Source: Infirmifilum sp. NZ (GTDB lineage Archaea > Thermoproteota > Thermoprotei > Thermofilales > Thermofilaceae). Taken from it: a stretch of DNA of 64,000 nucleotides. The translations under genes were made by a program, and so were the position numbers. Shown here piece after piece: positions 30,632-39,537 of this stretch. The notes under the pieces were generated by a model that had not been told where the DNA came from, searched no databases, and was given only the letters and a program-made list of their open reading frames with translations. Within the stretch, counting starts at the first letter, position 1; each line of letters opens with the position of its first letter. The stretch lies in the NCBI RefSeq assembly GCF_022693705.1, contig NZ_CP094288.1, positions 546,490 to 610,489 of the forward strand, given 5' to 3'.

Positions 30632-31043
30632 TGTCTGCTTCAATAGGCGTACCTTTGTACTCGCTGGTTACCGCCTCGAGAAAACTTTGAGCTTCGCGAA
30701 TCACCCTCTCAATATAGCTCAAGTCCAGGCACTCGCGGAAAGCATAGCTCACCTCCAGCCCTAACACACCCTCATCCAATCTTATAACGTCAACCGACGC
30801 GGGCTCGGAGATCATTGAGGAAATCTTCCCGGCCAGCTGGTGGGGGTCTGCATCTCTCAGTACAACCGGGATCACTACGCGCAGGCTTCCTTCATCTACC
30901 CTCATTAGTATGGGTGAGCACCGACCACCGCACCAGAGCAGTATTATTGTCTTAGCATCCTCTGAGATGATGTTGAAGTACCCTATTCCTTCAAGCTCCC
31001 TACTAAGCTTCTGCACAACCTCCTCGGGCTGACAGCTTGACAC
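30621..31043 (-). CDS. Unknown protein, 140 aa
   Basis: A 140-residue alpha/beta protein starting at GTG. Features: a helical start (EEVVQKLSRELEGIGYF), two nearby Cys in LLWCGGRCSPIL, paired strands, and a C-terminal helix. The fold pattern loosely recalls small chaperone-like YbjN domains, but this is weak. It is convergent with the metallopeptidase gene (11-base overlap). Function not recognised. Confidence 0.55.
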   Translation of the reverse strand: MSSCQPEEVVQKLSRELEGIGYFNIISEDAKTIILLWCGGRCSPILMRVDEGSLRVVIPVVLRDADPHQLAGKISSMISEPASVDVIRLDEGVLGLEVSYAFRECLDLSYIERVIREAQSFLEAVTSEYKGTPIEADIIA

Positions 31044-31084
31044 AAAGTTTAATACACAAAGTTATTAATAAACGTTTTTCTGGA

Positions 31085-32137
31085 CTAACCGGGGAAGAAC
31101 TCTTCCTCGGGGTCCGGGAACTCCCCCCTCGTTCTGTAGCGCTCGATTACTCGCGTCGACAGCCACGGGTACTCGCGCTCGTCGGTCACCAGCAGGGCTC
31201 CGAAAGGCATTTCGGGATTCGTCAAGTATATTATCTCGTATACTAGTCGTTCGAGGTAGCTGGGCGGCTGACCAAGAACCACAGCGCTGGATTCCCCTAC
31301 GAGCGCCTCGTACATGTAGGGAGCCTGTATCATGGTTCTGGCCGTGGACTCCCCCTCTTTACCGCTGAAAACGTAGAGTTTTAAAGGTACGAGCTCTGGG
31401 TTTAGCCTGAAAATCACTCTGTTGTGAGACCATAGGTTGATCACGTGTGTACGGTAGTGGTAGCTCATCAGCTGCCTGCTGGGGGGCTCTATCTTGAAGC
31501 TCTCCTTGATTAAGTTCGACATCTCACTCAGCTTCGTGTAGGCGTACTTCATCTTGAAGTAGAGCACTGTAAGGTCCACCCAGTCGACCCACTTTCTCTC
31601 CTTCGGTTTCTCCGGAACCCTGGACTCAGCGATAACCTCAGACAGTTTTTCTGCCGTTGGCACCACCACGTTGATACCTGGCACATACCTCGTGAGCTTA
31701 CCGCTAGGCAACCAGTACTTCACCTCATAGGTTTTCAGAACGTAGACCGGCTCGCTCCTGAAAGCTGATACGTAGTCATACACGTACTTCTCCGGGACCA
31801 GCGCCTTAACTCCTATGAGCTGCTTCTTCCCGAGTAGCTTGTACACGGCCTGCGTGTAGAGGGGAACTTGCTTCAGCTCCCGCTGCTCGAGTATCACAAA
31901 GACCGATTGGAAGCCCATCATGTCGAAGTGCGGCACGAAAGATATGCCTATGTTTAGCCTGCTGAGCCTTTTCACAACATCGATCACCGTGCTGTAGGGC
32001 AGCGGGGCCAGCTCCGAGATCTTCGAGACGGTGAGCGCCCTCGCCGCGGCTGAGACAACTTTCCACTCATTAGGGTTCAGCTTCAGGGAGAGACCGCTTC
32101 TCGCTATTGCTCCGAGGGAAGCCTCGCTTGCATACAT
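31085..32137 (-). CDS. Putative large Lrp-like DNA-binding protein
   Basis: A 350-residue protein. Residues about 18-62 fit a helix-turn-helix (NEWKVVSAAARALTVSKI, LPYSTVIDVVKRLSRLN), followed by a RAM-like alpha/beta stretch (SFVPHFDMMGFQSVFVILE). The rest is a large domain of unknown fold, rich in Tyr and Pro. This layout resembles a lineage of large archaeal regulators, but I cannot name the family. TTTTTATTAAA near 32166-32176 is its likely TATA box. Confidence 0.6.
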   Translation of the reverse strand: MYASEASLGAIARSGLSLKLNPNEWKVVSAAARALTVSKISELAPLPYSTVIDVVKRLSRLNIGISFVPHFDMMGFQSVFVILEQRELKQVPLYTQAVYKLLGKKQLIGVKALVPEKYVYDYVSAFRSEPVYVLKTYEVKYWLPSGKLTRYVPGINVVVPTAEKLSEVIAESRVPEKPKERKWVDWVDLTVLYFKMKYAYTKLSEMSNLIKESFKIEPPSRQLMSYHYRTHVINLWSHNRVIFRLNPELVPLKLYVFSGKEGESTARTMIQAPYMYEALVGESSAVVLGQPPSYLERLVYEIIYLTNPEMPFGALLVTDEREYPWLSTRVIERYRTRGEFPDPEEEFFPG

Positions 32138-32277
32138 TCATGCGTCCCTGCGAGTCACGTCGTAAAAGCGTTTAATAAAAATATCCTTTTTATTTCGTGT
32201 ATAGACAAAATGTAAAGCTACCAGCCACCCCAGGTAAAGTATATATCGGAATACGAGAAAGATCCAGTTAGCGGGAG

Positions 32278-32568
32278 ATGAGCCAGAGAGCTTCCAGGAG
32301 AACCTGCCCCCAAGGCTACTTCGTCAACAAAGTAGCTGATATTATAGCTAGGGGGGCTAGGCTCGAAGAGCTACAGGCGGTTGCCCTCGAGATCGTGGTC
32401 AGCGAGGTACACCTCAGGGGTCTTTTGGAGGTTAGCGCTGAGGAGGGGGTGCGGGAGGATGTCGAGTCGTTTCTCGAGGAGATAGATAGGGCCAAGAAGA
32501 TGATTTATAGAGCATATAGGGTTTTCGTGTCTGAGGCTAAGCGGACGAGGGTGGTTAAATGGAGGTAG
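32278..32568 (+). CDS. Small helical protein, first gene of CYTH operon
   Basis: A 96-residue, largely helical protein with a basic N-terminus and C-terminus (RTRVVKWR). GGGAG sits directly before the ATG, and a strong TATA box (AGTATATATC) lies near 32238-32247. The next gene starts ten bases before its end, so translation is coupled. I do not recognise the family. The arrangement implies that it works with the 141-aa helical protein and the CYTH enzyme. Confidence 0.6.
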   Translation: MSQRASRRTCPQGYFVNKVADIIARGARLEELQAVALEIVVSEVHLRGLLEVSAEEGVREDVESFLEEIDRAKKMIYRAYRVFVSEAKRTRVVKWR

Positions 32569-32984
32569 AGAGAGGCGTTGAGAGGATTCTTTCTGAGGCC
32601 TCGAGGGACGTTAAAAACAACGTGATCGACCCCCAGCAGATGCGGAACCTGGGGATGGTTCTTCTGTCTATGGGCATTTTGACGGATCAGAGCTACTTTT
32701 ACGTGCTGAGCAATGCTCTGTACACTCTCGCCGATGCGATGAGCTCCTTCATGAGAGTTTCCTCAATGCCTCTCTCCCTCGAGTACCGTGGCAGAACAGA
32801 GAAAGTCCTCGAGGAAATGAAGGATGAAATCTCCCAAGCGTTAAAGGAAATGTCGGATGCCATCAAGGAGCGAGACTCGTGCAAAGCCATGAGCTCAGCC
32901 GCCGCTCTGCTCAAGCTGTCCTACACTATCAACAACCTCGCGGAAAACCTTAAGAACATAGTTGTGGTAGGCCCAGAGGAATGA
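32559..32984 (+). CDS. Helical protein, second gene of CYTH operon
   Basis: A 141-residue all-helical protein with heptad-like Leu/Met spacing, suggesting a helical bundle or coiled coil. It has no membrane segment. It overlaps both neighbours (ten bases upstream, four bases ATGA downstream), so the three genes form one operon. Function not recognised. Confidence 0.6.
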   Translation: MEVERGVERILSEASRDVKNNVIDPQQMRNLGMVLLSMGILTDQSYFYVLSNALYTLADAMSSFMRVSSMPLSLEYRGRTEKVLEEMKDEISQALKEMSDAIKERDSCKAMSSAAALLKLSYTINNLAENLKNIVVVGPEE

Positions 32985-33535
32985 GCACCAGCAGCGTCGA
33001 GTTGGAGGTTAAGTTCAGGTGTAAGGATCTCAACGAGCTGAGGAAAAAGCTCTTAGATATGGGCGCGAAGCCGATCGACAGCGTCGAAATGGTGGACGTT
33101 TACCTCCAGCACCCATGCTGGAACTTCGCTGAGAGGGATGAGGCCCTGCGAGTACGGCTCATACGCTCTTCCCAGTCTCAGGGTGAAAACGTAGAGATCA
33201 CGTATAAGGGGCCCCGCTCGCAAGGCTGGGCTAAAGCCAGAGTAGAGCTGGTCGTAAAGGCAGACAACTTCCAAAGAACGCTTCAGGTCTTCGAAAGCCT
33301 AGGCTTCCGGGAAGTTGCCCGCCTAGCAAAACACAGGGAGTTCTTCGAGATAGATAATGTCGAGGTGTCGCTGGACATGGTCGAGGGGCTGGGAGAGTTT
33401 GTTGAGCTTGAAGACCGGGGAGCTGGAGACGAGGGCTTAAGGAGAGTTGCTGAGAGGCTCGGTCTCCGGGATCTTGTCCGGGAGACGTATTTGGAGCTGT
33501 ATTTGAAGAAGATGGGGGCCAGAGCCCCTACCTAA
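32981..33535 (+). CDS. CYTH-domain protein (CyaB / thiamine-triphosphatase-like)
   Basis: A 184-residue CYTH protein. The defining ExExK is VELEVKFRC near residue 7. Further barrel strands carry paired charges: ALRVRLIRS, VEITYKGPR, ARVELVV, VEVSLDMVEGLGEFVELE. The family binds triphosphates inside a tunnel and includes class IV adenylate cyclases and tri- or polyphosphatases; a triphosphatase is the more likely archaeal role. ATGA overlap with the upstream gene shows co-translation. Confidence 0.88.
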   Translation: MSTSSVELEVKFRCKDLNELRKKLLDMGAKPIDSVEMVDVYLQHPCWNFAERDEALRVRLIRSSQSQGENVEITYKGPRSQGWAKARVELVVKADNFQRTLQVFESLGFREVARLAKHREFFEIDNVEVSLDMVEGLGEFVELEDRGAGDEGLRRVAERLGLRDLVRETYLELYLKKMGARAPT

Positions 33536-33974
33536 CGGCTCTCCTCACCGTATCATAGACGTTAAAGAGTATGAGCACTGTGAAGACCGCATCGTACACC
33601 ACACCTGCATTCGCAGAGTCTAAAGCCATAGTTAACAGACTCAAACTTGTCCTCCGGAGCGCGAAGTAGGCAACCGCTAGATAGATAAACCTCATAAAAC
33701 CCTGCAGAGCGATCGAAACCTTTTGAACGTCGATTTGCAGGCCTAGCGACACCACAGCCGCAAGCGGGGGGACCAGTTTCTCGGACTTGTAGATAAAGAG
33801 GGCAACTAGGGTCACGACCACGGCATCGCCCACCTGGAGCCTTGACGACTGAGGAATGGATATCCAAAGTCCTGTTGAGAAGAGGAAGAGAAGAGCTGCT
33901 AGAATGGCGAGAGCGGTCAGCCCCTCCAATGCAAGCCCCTTAGCACTCTTAACGTTGGTCATAACCACGCACAC
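33528..33974 (-). CDS. Small integral membrane protein, 148 aa
   Basis: A 148-residue protein with four or five hydrophobic helices (ALAILAALLFLFSTGLWI, VVVTLVALFIYKS, FIYLAVAYFAL, VVYDAVFTVLILF). The GTG start follows directly on the stop codon of the MBL-fold gene; an ATG at 33962 is the alternative. The family is not recognised. Adjacency suggests a shared transcript with the MBL-fold hydrolase. Confidence 0.65.
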   Translation of the reverse strand: MCVVMTNVKSAKGLALEGLTALAILAALLFLFSTGLWISIPQSSRLQVGDAVVVTLVALFIYKSEKLVPPLAAVVSLGLQIDVQKVSIALQGFMRFIYLAVAYFALRRTSLSLLTMALDSANAGVVYDAVFTVLILFNVYDTVRRAVR

Positions 33975-34874
33975 CTAACCCTTTCTCACAGCGTTAAAAT
34001 CTTTGCCGGGGCAGTACCACCCGTAACTGGAGACGTACTCTACAAGACCGGTGATGTTTCTCTCGAGGAAACCCTTAGCCAGGTCCCTGTCTCGAGACTC
34101 AAGAACCTCCAGCCCCCTCCTGTACTCCTCGTCCCTAGCTAGGTGCTCGTGGAGCTTGCTAACGTCACCCTGGTGGAGAGCAGCTAGGCACAAGGCTTCC
34201 AGAAGCTTCGCCTTATAGCGGTTGCAGAGCCGGTGTTCGCGGGTATATATTCCGTAGTGGGGGAGCGCGAGCCGCTCGGGGTTGAGCCTGAGTATACGAT
34301 CAATGGTGGCTAGAGCTTCGCTCCCAAGGAAGGGAGGAGGCGTCAGTAAGAGGACGTTTCCGTCGTAGACCTCTCCGAGGGCATCGCCTGGGAAAATCGT
34401 CCCGTCCTGAAGGTAGTAGCACACCTGGTGGCTTGCGTGACCCTCGCAGTTCACGACCTCCACGGTGAGGCTGTCAAGCTCGACTCGGCTATCACCTCTT
34501 ACCTCTTCGACGACCTCAGGATCAACGGGTTTCGGCTTACCCCAGATGAGAGCCCTCTCGCCGAGAACGGAGAGGCTAGACTCCCAGAGCCTTGAGGGGT
34601 CTAGTAGGTGCTTAACTCCTCTCTCGTGCACGTACACTCTCTCTACTTTGACGTGCTCAAGCAGATGCCCTAGACCGCCCGCGTGGTCGAGGTGAACGTG
34701 AGTTACGAATACGTATACCTTCTTTTCTTCTCTGCCGGCTAGCTGCTTCAACAGAGAGGCAATGGTCGAAGCCGGGCCTGGGTCGAACACCAGGAGGCTC
34801 CTCTCGGTCTCAACGATGTAGCTCGCAAGGAGACCCGGGTGCTCTGAGTCCAGGTCGACCAGCGTAATGTGCAT
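33975..34874 (-). CDS. MBL-fold metallo-hydrolase
   Basis: A 299-residue metallo-beta-lactamase-fold hydrolase. The metal motif THVHLDHAGG lies near residue 58, with further ligands at NCEGHASHQV, FPGDALGE and LPHYGIY. The N-terminal strand pair (HITLVDLDSEHPG, LVFDPGPAST) is typical of glyoxalase-II-like members. The C-terminal 80 residues are helical, as in the group acting on thioesters. Substrate unknown. Confidence 0.88.
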   Translation of the reverse strand: MHITLVDLDSEHPGLLASYIVETERSLLVFDPGPASTIASLLKQLAGREEKKVYVFVTHVHLDHAGGLGHLLEHVKVERVYVHERGVKHLLDPSRLWESSLSVLGERALIWGKPKPVDPEVVEEVRGDSRVELDSLTVEVVNCEGHASHQVCYYLQDGTIFPGDALGEVYDGNVLLLTPPPFLGSEALATIDRILRLNPERLALPHYGIYTREHRLCNRYKAKLLEALCLAALHQGDVSKLHEHLARDEEYRRGLEVLESRDRDLAKGFLERNITGLVEYVSSYGWYCPGKDFNAVRKG

Positions 34875-34955
34875 AATGTTTTCTCCCAGTCTTCGCTTTT
34901 CCCTGATTTAACCTTATCTTTATAAGGCAACGTGTTTCCTGGTTTACGAGTGCGT

Positions 34956-35960
34956 ATGCAAAAGTACGATATCGTAATCGTTGGTGCCGGTATAGCAGGC
35001 CTGACCGCAGCCCTGTACGCTGCGAGGCAGAGGCTTTCGACGCTCGTCGTTAGCGCTGACCTAGGCGGCCAGCTTCTCCTAACTTCAGAGATACAGAACT
35101 TCCCCGGGTTTATGAGCATCAGCGGACTGGAGCTTATAAAGAAGGTAGAGGAGCAGGCGCGCGCTTACGGCGCACAGATCGTCTTCGATGAGGTGACGGG
35201 TATAGAGGAGAGAGACGGCGTCTTCCTCATCAAGACAGCTACTGGGAATGTTTTTCAAGCTGACGCCGTGGTTCTCGCTTTCGGGAAGTCGCCTAAAGAG
35301 ATGGGCGTCCCAGGGGAGAAGGAGTTCAAGGGAAGGGGCGTGTCCTACTGTGTCATCTGCGACGCGCCGCTTTACCGTGGCAAAACCGTTGCCCTGGTGG
35401 GTTGGGGGCTACACAACTACGAGAACGTTATAAGGCTCCGCGACTACGCGAGCAAGGTTTACTGGGTTTTCCCGGGCGAGAAACCGCTGGACGACGAGGA
35501 GCTACTAAAGGAGGCCCTCAGCAAAGGAAACGTTGAGCTGGTTTCAAACTCTGCTCCCGTGGAGGTAAGGGGGTCTAAGAAGGTTGAGGCTCTCCTGGTG
35601 AAAGACAGGAGAACGGGGGAAGTCAAGACTCTGCAGGTTGACGGCGTGTTTGTAGAGATGGGCTACGTTACGAGGACGGAGTTCCTAAAGGGTTTTGTCG
35701 AGCTAAACGAGAACGGCGAGATCATCATCGATAAAGAGTGCAAAACCAGCAGGCCGGGGGTGTTCGCGGCCGGAGATGTTGCAGGCATGCCCCACAAGCA
35801 GGCAGTCATCGCGGCTGGAATGGGGGCCTGCGCGGCCCTCAGCGCCTACGCCTATATAATGAGCAAGCGTGGGAAGAAGGTTTCGAGCACGTCTGATTGG
35901 AGGCACCTAGAAATCCCAGGGAAGAAGGAGAGCAAAGGGCTAGTGCTGAAGATCTCTTAG
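34956..35960 (+). CDS. Thioredoxin-reductase-like flavoprotein with atypical second nucleotide site
   Basis: A 334-residue FAD protein. FAD motif VGAGIAGLTAALYAAR is near residue 9, the redox pair is C132-V-I-C135, and the C-terminal FAD motif is GVFAAGDVAGM. The second Rossmann loop reads VALVGWGLHNYEN (about 146-158), without the GxGxxA/S motif or the downstream basic HRR motif for NADPH phosphate. It may therefore use another donor such as ferredoxin or reduced flavin, as known for some archaeal and clostridial enzymes (inference). The ATG at 34956 suits the TATA box near 34918-34924; GTG 34950 is possible. Confidence 0.88.
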   Translation: MQKYDIVIVGAGIAGLTAALYAARQRLSTLVVSADLGGQLLLTSEIQNFPGFMSISGLELIKKVEEQARAYGAQIVFDEVTGIEERDGVFLIKTATGNVFQADAVVLAFGKSPKEMGVPGEKEFKGRGVSYCVICDAPLYRGKTVALVGWGLHNYENVIRLRDYASKVYWVFPGEKPLDDEELLKEALSKGNVELVSNSAPVEVRGSKKVEALLVKDRRTGEVKTLQVDGVFVEMGYVTRTEFLKGFVELNENGEIIIDKECKTSRPGVFAAGDVAGMPHKQAVIAAGMGACAALSAYAYIMSKRGKKVSSTSDWRHLEIPGKKESKGLVLKIS

Positions 35961-37042
35961 AAGAAGTACTCGAACTCCCAGTTCCTCTTTCTATAAGACC
36001 CCCTTATATTCAGCTTGTAGCCGCACCTTGGGCAACGGTTGTCGTCTGTCAAGTTCCACTTGGTGATGAAGAAGCCTCTCCTCTCGATTACCTTGTAGCC
36101 GCATCTCGGACAGTATGTGTGCTCGAGAGGGTGGCCCCACACGTTCCCCACGTACACGTGCTTCAAGCCCTCCCCCCTTGCGATCGAAGCCAGCTGGTCC
36201 AGTTTCTGGACATCTGTAGGCGGGTAGTCTATCATCTTGTAGTGGGGGTAGAAGCGCAGGAGGTGGAATGGGGTCTCGACGCCCAGGTTGTCCGCTATCC
36301 AGCGCGCAAGCTTCTTTAAGTCGTCCTCATTGTCCCCGACGAGGGGGACTACGAGGTTAGTAATCTCAACGTGCATTCCTTTTTCCTTCATAGTCAGTAG
36401 GGTGTCGTAGATGGGGCTGGGGTCCGGAACGCCCATGAACTTCCTGTAGAAGTCCGGGTTGCCGCCTCCCTTGAAGTCAACCGTGGCGGCGTCCATGTAC
36501 TTGCTCAGCTCTTGCAAAGCCTCCTGCGTCATGTAACCGTTCGTAACCATGGTGTTGAACAAACCGCTGCGCTTAGCGAGCTTCGCGGTGTCCAGCATGA
36601 ACTCGTAGAAGATCGTTGGCTCGTTGTAGGTGTAGGATATGCCGTCGGCCCCCAAACGGAGAGCCTCGCTCACGACCCGTTCAGGCGTGTACTGCATCCC
36701 GTAGAGGCCTTTTTCCAGCCTGCTCTGACTGATCTCCCAGTTCTGGCAGAACTGGCAGAAGAAGTTACAACCGGGCGTGGAGATGGAGAAAACTGCGCTA
36801 CCGGGGTTGAAGTGTGAGAGCGGCTTCTTCTCGATGGGATCAAGGTTGGCTGCGGTGAGCAGCCCGTAAACGTAGGTGTAGAGTCTTCCGTCAATGTTTT
36901 TCCTCACACCGCATACCCCGAAGCGCCCGGGCGCTATTACGCAACGGCGGTGGCAGAGGTTGCATCGCACATACCCAGGCTTCCCCTCAACCCTCTCCCA
37001 GAACAACGCCTCCCTCACGTTAGGTCTAGACTTAGAGTCCAT
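35957..37042 (-). CDS. amrS: AmmeMemoRadiSam system radical SAM enzyme
   Basis: A 361-residue radical SAM protein of the PflA-like AmmeMemoRadiSam group. The cluster motif is C92-NFF-C96-QF-C99. An N-terminal Cys set (C27, C30, C34, C44) and IEKKPLSHFNPGS are characteristic. A C-terminal tail holds two zinc-ribbon-like CPRCGYK motifs. The system also includes Memo and AMMECR1 proteins; neither is in this window. Its biochemical role is not firmly established. It is convergent with the thioredoxin-reductase-like gene, overlapping by four bases. Confidence 0.9.
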   Translation of the reverse strand: MDSKSRPNVREALFWERVEGKPGYVRCNLCHRRCVIAPGRFGVCGVRKNIDGRLYTYVYGLLTAANLDPIEKKPLSHFNPGSAVFSISTPGCNFFCQFCQNWEISQSRLEKGLYGMQYTPERVVSEALRLGADGISYTYNEPTIFYEFMLDTAKLAKRSGLFNTMVTNGYMTQEALQELSKYMDAATVDFKGGGNPDFYRKFMGVPDPSPIYDTLLTMKEKGMHVEITNLVVPLVGDNEDDLKKLARWIADNLGVETPFHLLRFYPHYKMIDYPPTDVQKLDQLASIARGEGLKHVYVGNVWGHPLEHTYCPRCGYKVIERRGFFITKWNLTDDNRCPRCGYKLNIRGSYRKRNWEFEYFF

Positions 37043-37236
37043 TACGTGTTTGATTCGCGGAGGGCTTCTTTAAACCTTCCGCCGAGCCTCAACTATGCCC
37101 TTGCGTCAGTACGAGCTCTGCGCGGGAAAGCAGTATTGCTCAATGCCCCGACCCCGGGACCACTGAGCGAGATGAGGGAGGAGCTTTCTCCGCTCATCGA
37201 AAAAGAGGTCAGGAAGCGACGCCGCTCCGAGTGCGT
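37043..37236. other. Gap with a possible decayed reading frame
   Basis: Between the divergent-to-tandem minus-strand genes, the plus strand carries a short open stretch (about 37105-37225) with coding-like composition, ending in a charged helix (MREELSPLIEKEVRKRRR). It continues into the antisense of the phosphatase gene and has no promoter or clear start. I treat it as a possible remnant, not a gene. Confidence 0.2.
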
Positions 37237-38094
37237 TCACTCGAACACTTCCTCAACGTCCATTAAATCTCTGAGAAAGCGACTCTCCCTTATGAAGCTC
37301 CTTAGGCGCGAGGCTAGCTCTCCAGCTGCTGCGAAGCCGTTCAAGAGCAGGTACAGCTTGCCGTCTCTCTTCTCTAGACCCACGTAGAGTCCTTCCCCGT
37401 AAAACACGTTTCCCACAATCTCCGCTAATTCGAGAACGTCGCCCGCGGCCTCGCCCAAGCTGGACGGCAGGCATGCAGTTTGCGTTCCCGCTACTAAAGC
37501 GTCGATCATGCATTCGAAGAACTGTTCGAGTTGGAAGCCGCTCAGACCTAGCTCACTTAGGATATCCAGAGCAAGGTTGATTCTAGACGATATGTGGTCT
37601 GCCTTTCGCTCACCAAGCGACGTGATACGCTCTGAGAAGCTGAGGTATTTGCTGTAGCCTATTGTGCTCACGTTCCTCTCAAACCACCGGAGGGCAGTGG
37701 CTTGGGCAGGAACCTGGGGGCCTCCACCGAGCCTCCTGACCCTGCTCAACGCTCCATCCAGAGTCATTCGGTCGAGGATGACTAAGAGCATCGCTGCCAC
37801 GGTCCCGCTCCTGCCGATACCACCCATGCAGTGCACAAGCACCGTTCCCCCGCTCTCAACCTCCCTTTTCGCGGGCTCCACCACCTTGTAGAAGACAACC
37901 TCTGGGGACCTGAACGAAAAATCGGGAATCGGGAACACCAGCCTCTCAACCCCTTGAGGAACATCGTAGCTACACTCATTCTCCGTTAGGTCCACCACGA
38001 GGCTGAGTCCCTGGTCCCGCAGAACCCTTAGCTCTTCGGATGATGGACACGAGGACCAGTACACTTGAGGCCTAAGTACCCTGAACCTCGACAC
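37237..38094 (-). CDS. Dual-specificity protein phosphatase with C-terminal helical domain
   Basis: A 285-residue protein. The N-terminal 155 residues are a cysteine-based phosphatase: P-loop HC89MGGIGR95SG and the general acid Asp58 in PIPDFS. The remaining 130 residues form an extra mixed helical/beta domain (EQFFECMIDALVAGTQ, KLYLLLNGFAAAGELASRLRSF) not present in minimal archaeal phosphatases. The substrate may be a phosphoprotein or a phosphorylated metabolite. It is monocistronic, starts at GTG and diverges from tldD. Confidence 0.87.
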   Translation of the reverse strand: MSRFRVLRPQVYWSSCPSSEELRVLRDQGLSLVVDLTENECSYDVPQGVERLVFPIPDFSFRSPEVVFYKVVEPAKREVESGGTVLVHCMGGIGRSGTVAAMLLVILDRMTLDGALSRVRRLGGGPQVPAQATALRWFERNVSTIGYSKYLSFSERITSLGERKADHISSRINLALDILSELGLSGFQLEQFFECMIDALVAGTQTACLPSSLGEAAGDVLELAEIVGNVFYGEGLYVGLEKRDGKLYLLLNGFAAAGELASRLRSFIRESRFLRDLMDVEEVFE

Positions 38095-38145
38095 GGGAGC
38101 TAATCGTATAGGAAAACATATATTCGTTCGCCTGGGTATTACGGT

Positions 38146-39537
38146 GTGTTTGAAGACCTAGCAGAGTTTCTCCTCCGGAGGGCCTCAGAGGAGGGTGTCA
38201 GCTTTGCCGACGTGAGGTTTGAGGATACGACCCGCGAGTACATACAGCTTGTGAACGGGCGAATCGTCACGCTCAGTGTCTCGGCCTCTCGGGGCGTGGC
38301 GGTTCGAGTTATTAGGGAGGGCAGTATCGGCTTCTCGTCTACCACCGAGTTAACGAGGGAGGGGCTTGAAAGAGCGCTGATCAGCGCTGTGAAAGCCGCT
38401 CGAGCGCTTGGCAAGGGAGACAAATCTGTCGCGGAGCTGGGCGTCAAGGAGGGCAGGTACACTTTCGGCTCGGTGAGAAAGCACCCATCGAGGGTAGCGG
38501 TGGACGAGAAGATAGACCTGGTTAAGAGGGCTTACAGCGTCGCGAAGAATAGCGGGGCGTCGTCGGCCACATCGCGCTACGGGGCTTACTACGGCTTCGT
38601 GGAGGTCTACTCTCTGGACGGCGTGCGCGTCCTTTCGGAGAGGCTTGTAACAGGGATCTCCGCGTCTGTGGTCCTCCGCGAGAACGGGAAGACGGGGGAT
38701 GGCTTCGAAACTTTCGGGGCGTCTCAGGGGCTAGAGTACTTCACGGGAGATAAGGCACCCGAGAGGGCTGCTGAGAGGGCGGTGGAGATGGCACGCCTCT
38801 CCCTGAAGGCCAGGCGCCCTCCTGCCGGTGAGCACGTCGTGATAACAAGGCCTGAGCTCACGGGCGTCTTCGCCCACGAAAGCTTCGGCCACCTTACGGA
38901 AGCCGACAGCATTTTCACGAAGACGAGCCCCCTGACCGGTCGTCTGGGCGAACAAATAGCCAGCGAGCTTGTGACGATAGTGGATTCCGGCTTTGACCCG
39001 CGGGGCGGCTACGTCCTGCCCGTCGACGACGAGGGTACGCCTACCCAGCGCACAGTGCTCGTCGAGCGTGGAGTGCTGGTCGGCTACCTGCACAGCCGTG
39101 AAAGTGCAGCGCTACTCGGCATGAGGCCGACGGGGAATGGGAGAGCTCAGAGCTTTGCCCACGACGTTATCGTGAGGATGAGAAACACTTTCTTCGAGGG
39201 GGGTGACTGGAAGGAGGAGGAGATAATCAGGGAGACGCGGCACGGGCTCCTGCTCGACAAACCGGCGGGGGGTCAGGTCGAAGAGGATGGCACCTTCACT
39301 TTCAACTCTAGGATAGGCTTTATTGTTGAGAACGGAGAGCTCAAGGAGCCCGTAAGGGACGTCGTTCTAGCAGGAAATATACTCGAGATGCTCAAGTACA
39401 TCGACGCCGTGGCCAACAACGTGGAGATCTCGACGAGCCCCTTCGGAGGGTGTGGGAAGTATGGCCAAATGGTGCACGTCGGCGACGGGGGGCCTTCCCT
39501 GAGAGCTACCCGGCTTCTCGTGGGAGGTGAAAGGTGA
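38146..39537 (+). CDS. tldD: TldD-family metalloprotease subunit
   Basis: A 463-residue zinc protease subunit. The HExxxH metal motif H244-E245-SFG-H249 is intact, and the C-terminal SPFGGCGKYGQMVHVGDGGPS is typical. TldD and TldE form a heterodimer that unfolds and digests peptides inside a closed chamber, and in bacteria it matures some modified peptides. It overlaps tldE by four bases. The start is GTG, about 25 bases after a TATA box (CATATATT, 38117-38124). No small precursor-peptide gene is visible nearby. Confidence 0.92.
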   Translation: MFEDLAEFLLRRASEEGVSFADVRFEDTTREYIQLVNGRIVTLSVSASRGVAVRVIREGSIGFSSTTELTREGLERALISAVKAARALGKGDKSVAELGVKEGRYTFGSVRKHPSRVAVDEKIDLVKRAYSVAKNSGASSATSRYGAYYGFVEVYSLDGVRVLSERLVTGISASVVLRENGKTGDGFETFGASQGLEYFTGDKAPERAAERAVEMARLSLKARRPPAGEHVVITRPELTGVFAHESFGHLTEADSIFTKTSPLTGRLGEQIASELVTIVDSGFDPRGGYVLPVDDEGTPTQRTVLVERGVLVGYLHSRESAALLGMRPTGNGRAQSFAHDVIVRMRNTFFEGGDWKEEEIIRETRHGLLLDKPAGGQVEEDGTFTFNSRIGFIVENGELKEPVRDVVLAGNILEMLKYIDAVANNVEISTSPFGGCGKYGQMVHVGDGGPSLRATRLLVGGER

